Below are positions 15,479-21,346 of a stretch of 21,346 bases of DNA, piece after piece. The number at the start of each line of letters is the position of its first letter. Position 1 is the stretch's first letter. This DNA is from Verrucomicrobiota bacterium (GTDB taxonomy: Bacteria > Verrucomicrobiota > Kiritimatiellia > Kiritimatiellales > Tichowtungiaceae): NCBI GenBank assembly GCA_020853375.1, contig JADYZA010000062.1:1-21346 (forward strand), in the 5' to 3' direction. Below the pieces are notes generated by a model, which was not told the DNA's origin, ran no database searches, and saw nothing but the letters and a program-made list of their open reading frames with translations. Made by a program: the position numbers and the translations under genes.

Positions 15479-15856
15479 CTATTCCCAGTTATTGAATTCT
15501 TTGCCTTCCGGTGACTTGCATGACAGGTCGAAGCCGATACCGTGAGAGCCGGGTTTTGCAAAAATAAATGGCTGTTTCCAAGGATCGTTCAGTTCGCTCG
15601 GTTTAATGTACGGGCCATTGCCGTCTTTTTGGACGGTGAGGTCGTTCAGGCTGTCGGGCAGACGAAGGTTATCCATTTCAAAACTTTGAATGGCGGCTTC
15701 AATGGATTTCAGGCTGGCTTTGGCGGCGACATCGTTGGCTTTGCCAACCTTGCCCGTGATCTTCGGAACAGCGATGCCGACGATGATGCCGATAATGACG
15801 ATCACGAGCATGATTTCGATCAGGGTGAAACCACCTTTGGATTTACGATTTTTCAT
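15479..15856 (-). CDS. gspG: Type II secretion major pseudopilin GspG
   Basis: The 125-residue major pseudopilin polymerises into the periplasmic piston. Leader MKNRKSKGG precedes FTLIEIMLVIVIIGIIVGIAVPKI, the canonical helix with Glu5 and the Pro kink, followed by AKASLKSIEAAIQSFEMDNLRLPDSLNDL and the C-terminal PYIKPSELNDPW...GIGFDLSC block typical of GspG. AAGGAGA about 6 nt upstream fixes ATG 15856; this is the strongest ribosome binding site of the pseudopilin genes, consistent with high demand for the major subunit. It lies 18 nt after gspF. Confidence 0.95.
   Translation of the reverse strand: MKNRKSKGGFTLIEIMLVIVIIGIIVGIAVPKITGKVGKANDVAAKASLKSIEAAIQSFEMDNLRLPDSLNDLTVQKDGNGPYIKPSELNDPWKQPFIFAKPGSHGIGFDLSCKSPEGKEFNNWE
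15836..15856 (-). repeat. Short heptamer-like run at the gspG start
   Basis: TTTGGAT, TTACGAT and TTTTCAT (plus strand) occur at 7-bp steps, the last containing the gspG ATG. It encodes the leader residues MKNRKSK. With three degenerate units, chance cannot be ruled out, but the site matches the other arrays in being at a start codon. Confidence 0.4.
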
Positions 15857-15874
15857 TTGGAGTCTCCTTCTTAA

Positions 15875-17116
15875 TTAAACGCCCAAGCCGCTGGTCAGGT
15901 TGAATACCGCCATCAACATACTGATGGCCACAAATCCGATGATAATGGCGATGCCGAGGATCAGCACCGGTTCCATTACAGTGGTCAGCACCTTAATGCT
16001 GAAGTCGAGTTCGCTGTCGTAGCGCCGAGCAATGTTTTTCAGTGCGCCGGGCAGGTCGCCAGTCTCTTCGCCGACGGCCAGCATATCGGTGAGCAGTTCC
16101 GGAAATATCTTTCCAGCCGCCAGCGGTCCGGCAATGCTGGAACCGTCGGTGACACGGGTGCGAGCTTCCGCGATTTCTCCGGCAATCACATCATTACCGA
16201 CGGTTTCCTCGGCGATCGTCAGCGCTTTAAGGATCGGTACGCCGTTCCGAATCAGAGTTTCCAATGTTCGGGCAAAATGGGCCAAGGCGTTGGCCGTGAT
16301 GATTTGGCGAATAACCGGCCATTTAAGCTGGCGCGTATGCCACCACAATCTTCCAGCCGGGGTCTTGATCCATTTGCGCAGGGAGATGATTCCAAAGGTC
16401 GTTGCAATCAGAATAAGCCATCCGTATTTAATAAGCGCATTGCTGAAAGCCATTAGGATGCGGGTGGGCAAGGGCAGGGTTCCGCCCAGTTCGTCAAAAA
16501 TCGGGGCAAAGCGCGGTACAATAAAAACCATTAACCCAACCACCGAGACCATACCAATGGTCAGCACAATGGCCGGATAGATCATCGCAGTGATCACTTT
16601 GCCGCGGGCTTCCTGCACCCGCTCATAATGGTGACAAAGTCCTTCGAGCGCTTCGGCGAGAGCGCCGGAGGCTTCACCGGCGCGCACCATGCTAATGTAG
16701 AGTTGAGGAAAGGTGTCAGGGTAGATTCTCAACGCGTCCGAAAGGGAGCTTCCCTGAACCACCTCGTCGCGTAAACGACGAATAATCTGCGCCTTGATGT
16801 CGTCGCCTTTGCGTTGCGCCAAGGTGTGTAGAGCTCGACCTAATGTCATGCCGGAAGCCAGCAGATCGGCCATTTCACGCGAAAAAAGCAGCATGTCGCG
16901 CGCGCCCATTTTGTTTTTTTTTCTCAACCCAGACTCAAACCTGAACCGTTTTTTGATCGTGTTGGCGGGGCTTTTCGCGGTTGTTTGATCCAACGAAAGG
17001 GCCATCAGCCCCTTCTGCTGAAGCATTTGCATGGCGGTTCGGCGGTCGGCGCTTTCGAGAGTACCATCCACCCGTTTGCCATCCTCGTTCCGTGCGATAT
17101 ATTTGAAAGCAGGCAT
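15875..17116 (-). CDS. gspF: Type II secretion inner-membrane protein GspF
   Basis: The 413-residue polytopic protein is the core of the inner-membrane platform and contacts the GspE ATPase. It begins MPAFKYIARNEDGKRVDGTLES, the usual GspF N-terminus, has two T2SSF domains (first from GARDMLLFSREMADLLASGM, second from HFARTLETLIRNGVPILKAL) and three membrane segments (MVSVVGLMVFIVPRF; YGWLILIATTFGIISL; VLILGIAIIIGFVAISMLMA). The start at 17116 matches the family; extending upstream to 17281 would add 55 unrelated residues and overlap the divergent gene. It is the first gene of the operon here; the ATPase gene that usually precedes it is missing. No good ribosome binding site is visible. Confidence 0.93.
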   Translation of the reverse strand: MPAFKYIARNEDGKRVDGTLESADRRTAMQMLQQKGLMALSLDQTTAKSPANTIKKRFRFESGLRKKNKMGARDMLLFSREMADLLASGMTLGRALHTLAQRKGDDIKAQIIRRLRDEVVQGSSLSDALRIYPDTFPQLYISMVRAGEASGALAEALEGLCHHYERVQEARGKVITAMIYPAIVLTIGMVSVVGLMVFIVPRFAPIFDELGGTLPLPTRILMAFSNALIKYGWLILIATTFGIISLRKWIKTPAGRLWWHTRQLKWPVIRQIITANALAHFARTLETLIRNGVPILKALTIAEETVGNDVIAGEIAEARTRVTDGSSIAGPLAAGKIFPELLTDMLAVGEETGDLPGALKNIARRYDSELDFSIKVLTTVMEPVLILGIAIIIGFVAISMLMAVFNLTSGLGV

Positions 17117-17189
17117 AAAACAGATTTGTATTTTGTGGTTATAAAGCGGCAGGATATTAGCCGGAGTTTTTGAAAAAAAGGAGTTTTTT

Positions 17190-17768
17190 ATGCGTCTCGC
17201 ACCACTTTTAACCATAGGTCTGTTTCTGCTCACCGTCAGTTGTTTAAACGCACCGAAGGAAAAGGCGATTACAATTGTCAATGCCGCCGCAGTCGATGCG
17301 CCGTTGCTGGAGAGCCTTCGCGCCTTTGCAGAAAGAGAGCTTCACGTTCCCGTCCGAACAGTGGAAAACCCCAAATTGGCTGGCGGGAAGAATTTCCAAG
17401 CTTTGGAAAAGGCCGTTTTGCATGTCAAAACCGACGCTGATGTAACGCTGATTATACTGGCCGGATTCAACGATGAACCGAGACATTTGGCTGTGTTTCC
17501 TGAAAAAGGCTTCGCGGTAGTCAATACGTTGCCGCTTTATACGGCTGATTCCGAAAAATTCGCCCGTCGCCTGGAACGGCAGATCATGCGTGCCGCCGCA
17601 TTCAGTTTCAGTTTGCCGCCGACGCCGGATCCGTTTTGCGTCACCCGTGACTATCGGTCACTAGATGATCTTGATTCCATGGGGCGTAATTTTTCCCCGC
17701 CGTGGCAAGTCCGGTATGCAGAAGAAGCTCTAAAGCGCGGTCTTCTTCCGTATGATCCGAATAAATGA
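17190..17768 (+). CDS. Putative lipoprotein, archaemetzincin-like fold without zinc ligands
   Basis: The 192-residue product starts at ATG 17190 behind AAAGGAG (17177-17183). Residues 1-17 are a lipoprotein-type signal ending TVSC with lipidation possible at Cys18, so it is probably membrane-anchored in the periplasm. The mature part starts with strand ITIVNAAAVDAPLLESLRAF. Near the C-terminus DPFCVTRDYRSLDDLDSMGR (147-166) resembles the segment of archaemetzincins (M54) after the HExxHxxGLxHC site, where CxM and an LD-rich stretch precede CxxC. At the matching spacing residues 134-145 read RAAAFSFSLPPT, so every expected zinc His, Glu and Cys is absent, and the final CxxC aligns with SPPW at 169-172. 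The homology is my inference from spacing; a pseudo-enzyme or binding role is possible. It is divergent from gspF and followed by a terminator. Confidence 0.6.
   Translation: MRLAPLLTIGLFLLTVSCLNAPKEKAITIVNAAAVDAPLLESLRAFAERELHVPVRTVENPKLAGGKNFQALEKAVLHVKTDADVTLIILAGFNDEPRHLAVFPEKGFAVVNTLPLYTADSEKFARRLERQIMRAAAFSFSLPPTPDPFCVTRDYRSLDDLDSMGRNFSPPWQVRYAEEALKRGLLPYDPNK
17393..17409. repeat. TTTCCAA-GCT-TTGGAAA palindrome in the lipoprotein gene
   Basis: Perfect 7-bp arms around a 3-nt loop inside coding sequence (residues NFQALEK). The right arm plus flank (17403-17421) matches the terminator region 6608-6626 at 18 of 19 bases. Confidence 0.6.
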
Positions 17769-17802
17769 AAAATGCGGACAAGTGCTATTAAGCGAATGGT
17801 TT

Positions 17803-17842
17803 AACGGTAAATATTCGCAAGCTTTCGGCTTGACCGTTTTTG
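17803..17842 (+). terminator. Intrinsic terminator after the lipoprotein gene
   Basis: Outer arms AACGGT (17803-17808) and ACCGTT (17833-17838) enclose an inner hairpin CAAGC-TTTCG-GCTTG (17818-17832), with T-rich bases to 17842. It separates the lipoprotein gene from the mre operon. Confidence 0.65.
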
Positions 17843-17859
17843 TTTAAGCAGGCAATTAT
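17830..17859 (+). promoter_or_regulatory. Candidate promoter of the mre operon
   Basis: TTGACC (17830-17835, 5 of 6 to the -35 consensus) is followed after 18 bp by AATTAT (17854-17859, 4 of 6 to the -10). It overlaps the end of the preceding terminator and lies about 50 bp before the mreB ATG. It is weak evidence only. Confidence 0.3.
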
Positions 17860-17890
17860 GAAGCACTTAATGAGATTTTTACGCTTTTGA

Positions 17891-18943
<1,053 letters not shown>

Positions 18944-19003
18944 GGTGCGGATTCCTGTTTTTCGTCCCTCCGGGTTCTCTGAAATAAGGACCGGAATGGG
19001 TCT

Positions 19004-19834
19004 ATGGTTGTAAAGAGAAGCTTTTTTAAATGGGCAACAGCACTAATAGCATTGCTGTTGCTTCTCAATTTACCGGACGGTTGCACCGCCCGGGTCAAGG
19101 GGATTTTCAAAGACAGCATCACACCGCTTCAGCGTGTGTTTCTTAAAAGCAGTCAGAGCCTTAAGGAAGGTGCCGATGCCATGCGTGGCTTTGGCGGATT
19201 GCTGGAGAAAAACAACCGTCTTTCCGAGGAAGTTATCTATCTTCAGGCCAAACAGGTTGAGTTGGAAAACCTCGACCAGGAAAACCGCCACCTTCAGGAT
19301 CAGCTCGATTTCTACCGGAAGCAAAAACACACCCTTATTCCCTGTCAGGTGACGGCCCGCACGATTAACGGTTGGTGGCAAAGTGTCCGGTTGGACAAAG
19401 GTCGGGTGCAAGGGGTTGAAGCGAATCGTGCCGTAATTTCGCCTGATGGTTTGGTTGGCAGAACGGCCTCTGTTTCCCTGTATACGGCCGATGTTCTTTT
19501 GCTTTCCGATCCCGCCTGTAAAGTTTCCGCCCGTGTGAGCCGCACCGGTTCCTTCGGTCTGGTGACCGGTCGGGGTGTGAATGCGCAGGGATATCCAGTC
19601 TCACGGATGCAGTTCATCCATAAAGACGCTCCCGTACAGGTTGGTGATGCGGTGGTGACATCAGGGCTCGGCGGTGTTTTTCCGAAAAACATTCTGATTG
19701 GATATATCGAAAGCATTAGCACGGAAGAAGCCGGCCTTTATCAAGTGGCGGACATTATTCCAAAGGCTGTAACCGAGCTGATCGATGTCGTGTTTGTTGC
19801 CGGGGAAGAAGAAAATGCGGAGGCGGAAGAATGA
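19004..19834 (+). CDS. mreC: Rod shape-determining protein MreC
   Basis: The 276-residue bitopic protein links MreB to PBP2 from the periplasmic side. A membrane helix at about 9-26 (WATALIALLLLLNL) is followed by a coiled coil at about 55-105 (LLEKNNRLSEEVIYLQAKQV) and the two-barrel MreC domain (INGWWQSVRLDKGRVQGVEA; DAVVTSGLGGVFPKNILIGY). The C-terminus is acidic (AGEEENAEAEE). It begins 60 nt after mreB, behind AAGGACCGG, and overlaps mreD by 4 nt. Confidence 0.95.
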   Translation: MVVKRSFFKWATALIALLLLLNLPDGCTARVKGIFKDSITPLQRVFLKSSQSLKEGADAMRGFGGLLEKNNRLSEEVIYLQAKQVELENLDQENRHLQDQLDFYRKQKHTLIPCQVTARTINGWWQSVRLDKGRVQGVEANRAVISPDGLVGRTASVSLYTADVLLLSDPACKVSARVSRTGSFGLVTGRGVNAQGYPVSRMQFIHKDAPVQVGDAVVTSGLGGVFPKNILIGYIESISTEEAGLYQVADIIPKAVTELIDVVFVAGEEENAEAEE

Positions 19835-20337
19835 GCCGCCGTTTCATCACTTTGTTGTTAATCGTTGGAACGTTGATTCAAACCGTTCTGCCGACATGGG
19901 GAACATTTGGCTCTCTGGAGATGCCAGTTTTGACCGGCCTGCTTATTTGTATCGCTTTGCGCACAGACCGCGCGGAGATGTTCTATGCGGCTGTGCTCAC
20001 CGGATTGCTGCACGACTCGTTCTGTCCGGCACCGCTGGGCCTTTCGATTCCATTTTTCACGGTTGTTGCCATGAGCGTTCATTGGATTCGCGACGAGGTT
20101 TTCGGCGATCTGCCGTCAACTTACGTCGTGATGGGCGCTGTGGCCGCGGTTTTCGAGACGTTGTATTATGGACTGTCTTTTTCTTTAAGCGGACTGCGGC
20201 CGGTGTCTATGGGACTGCTGGCATTACGTCTGGTCGGCGGATTGCTGGCCGGAACCGTGGTTGTGCCGCTAATCGCGATGATTGTACTGAAAATACACCA
20301 ATCAAACAGGAGTAGCCGGAAAACGGTATTTCTCTAA
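19831..20337 (+). CDS. mreD: Rod shape-determining protein MreD
   Basis: The 168-residue integral membrane protein has about five hydrophobic helices (LLLIVGTLIQTVLP; VLTGLLICIAL; AAVLTGLLHDSFC; VMGAVAAVFETLYYGLSF; LVGGLLAGTVVVPLIAMIVL). The TGLLHDSF segment after helix 3 is typical of MreD. The start overlaps the mreC stop by 4 nt (ATGA), and mrdA begins right after its stop codon. Size, topology and place decide the call, since MreD is poorly conserved. Confidence 0.9.
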   Translation: MSRRFITLLLIVGTLIQTVLPTWGTFGSLEMPVLTGLLICIALRTDRAEMFYAAVLTGLLHDSFCPAPLGLSIPFFTVVAMSVHWIRDEVFGDLPSTYVVMGAVAAVFETLYYGLSFSLSGLRPVSMGLLALRLVGGLLAGTVVVPLIAMIVLKIHQSNRSSRKTVFL

Positions 20338-21346
20338 ATGCATATCCGCTCTGCAACATCCCGTGCCTATATTCCGCGCATCTATCTTCTGATGGGCGGA
20401 ATGGTGTTTGCCTTCTTAGTGCTCGGCTTTTCTCTCTGGCGTCTACAGGTAGCCAAAGTTTCACAGTTTGAAAACCGCCAGCAGATACAAAGTTTGCGAC
20501 GGGTTCGACTTCCGGGCATTCGCGGAAAAATCTATGACCGCAACGGACTTTGCCTGGCCGACAACCGTCCGATTTATTCGATTGCGTTGTTTCTTGAGGA
20601 TGTCCGGTGCGCCGGGCCGTGGTCGCGCACGATCGATAAAGCCATGCAGGTCATGGGGAGCGTGGCGACTGTGACGGGTTTGAAGCCGGGCGTGTCCCGA
20701 GACGATATATGGAAACATATCCGCCTGCGTCTGCCGCTTCCGCTGGTGCTTTGGCGCGACATAAATCCGACAGTGATCGCCCGTTTGGCGGAACAAGGTC
20801 ATGAGATTCCCGGTGTGGATATTTACACGCAGGCAACACGCGTCTATCCGTACAGTCCATACACCTCGCATCTGCTCGGCTATGTCGGACGAACCGATCC
20901 CGATGCGATGAGCGAGGAAGAAAATTATTCCTATTATCTGCCCGATATGACCGGACGTTCCGGTCTTGAAAAACTTTTTGATCCGTTCCTGCGCGGCGAA
21001 GCAGGTGGCATGCTGGTTCAGATTGATGTTTCCGGTTATCGGCACGGCGAACTGGCCCGCCGGACACCAAAACCCGGTGGTGATCTGCGGCTGACGTTGG
21101 ATATGGAGATTCAGCTGCTCGCGCATAAAGCGCTTGGCGCTCATCGCGGTGCGGTCGTGGTTCTTGATCCGAATAATGGAGATGTTCTTGCCATGCTCAG
21201 CGCACCGGGGTTTGATGCGAACCGGTTTGTTCCCTACATCAGTACGGCGGATTGGAAAATTCTGAGCGAAGATTCCGCCAAACCGTTACTGAACCGTGCC
21301 GTGGCCGGGGTTTATCCGCCGGGCAGTACGTTCAAGCCTTTGGTCG
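20338..21346 (+). CDS. mrdA: Penicillin-binding protein 2 (elongation transpeptidase), 3' end beyond window
   Basis: The first 336 codons are present. A short cytoplasmic tail and one membrane helix (LLMGGMVFAFLVLGFSLWRL) precede the PBP dimerisation domain: RLPGIRGKIYDRNGLCLADN, then RVYPYSPYTSHLLGYVGR and GRSGLEKLFDPFLRGEAG. The transpeptidase domain starts at about 270 (GAVVVLDPNNGDVLAMLS), and the SxxK motif STFK has its Ser at 330, six codons before the edge. PBP2 cross-links lateral-wall peptidoglycan with RodA. The ATG follows the mreD stop without a gap, so translation is coupled. The mre context favours PBP2 over the division enzyme PBP3. Confidence 0.95.
   Translation, partial: MHIRSATSRAYIPRIYLLMGGMVFAFLVLGFSLWRLQVAKVSQFENRQQIQSLRRVRLPGIRGKIYDRNGLCLADNRPIYSIALFLEDVRCAGPWSRTIDKAMQVMGSVATVTGLKPGVSRDDIWKHIRLRLPLPLVLWRDINPTVIARLAEQGHEIPGVDIYTQATRVYPYSPYTSHLLGYVGRTDPDAMSEEENYSYYLPDMTGRSGLEKLFDPFLRGEAGGMLVQIDVSGYRHGELARRTPKPGGDLRLTLDMEIQLLAHKALGAHRGAVVVLDPNNGDVLAMLSAPGFDANRFVPYISTADWKILSEDSAKPLLNRAVAGVYPPGSTFKPLV

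Noticed and set aside
11455..17116. Type IV pilus rather than type II secretion operon
   Set aside because: A GspG-type major pseudopilin, large GspK with acidic insert and GspH-I-J-K order are T2SS features, despite PilM/N/O-like platform proteins.
17117..17281. N-terminal extension of gspF
   Set aside because: The family N-terminus MPAFKYIAR begins at 17116, and the extension overlaps the divergent lipoprotein gene and its ribosome binding site.
18996..19013. Five-codon leader peptide (MGLWL) overlapping the mreC start
   Set aside because: Too short, and the purine-rich site upstream is explained by mreC itself; no attenuator structure seen.

Overview
The window looks like chromosomal DNA of a Gram-negative, rod-shaped bacterium. 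A complete pseudopilin set with a secretin (type II secretion), lipoprotein and Sec signal peptides, and an mreBCD-PBP2 cluster all point to two membranes and an elongating wall. Large DUF3857/transglutaminase proteins, ceramidase-like hydrolases and dispersed heptameric repeats fit the PVC superphylum (Verrucomicrobiota, Kiritimatiellota, Lentisphaerota). That placement is an inference from gene content, not a measured phylogeny.

Layout. Positions 1-2899 (minus) hold the first 966 codons of a secreted protein with two DUF3857-transglutaminase units; the second unit lacks the catalytic Cys. Positions 3037-5741 (plus) hold two tandem 438-residue neutral-ceramidase-like paralogues, AT-richer than their surroundings. 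Positions 5935-6567 (plus) encode a NYN/PIN-like protein with a disordered Asn/Arg tail, closed by a hairpin terminator shared with hpt (minus, 6628-7173). gltX (plus, 7311-8615) encodes a compact glutamyl-tRNA synthetase and meets gspD tail to tail over a second shared terminator.

Positions 8658-17116 (minus) are one type II secretion operon read F-G-H-I-J-K-L-M-D. Most adjacent genes overlap by exactly 4 nt, including one TTG and one GTG start. No gspE ATPase and no gspC lie in the window. The gspM/pilO-like gene carries an in-frame TAA at codon 115 of 175. Divergent from gspF, 17190-17768 (plus) encodes a putative lipoprotein that looks like an archaemetzincin stripped of its zinc ligands. 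After a terminator come mreB, mreC, mreD and the start of mrdA (PBP2), the cell-elongation operon, running off the right end.

The least expected layer is repetitive. Heptameric tandem repeats sit at or just before the start codons of gltX, gspK, gspH and gspG. Around gspH two such arrays face each other as an imperfect 27-bp inverted repeat enclosing the start codon, and the repeat has lengthened the prepilin leader. A second small repeat family, TTTCCAA-N3-TTGGAAA palindromes, occurs in a terminator and inside coding sequences. No stretch over 300 bases lacks a gene; I saw no tRNA, rRNA, CRISPR array or insertion sequence.
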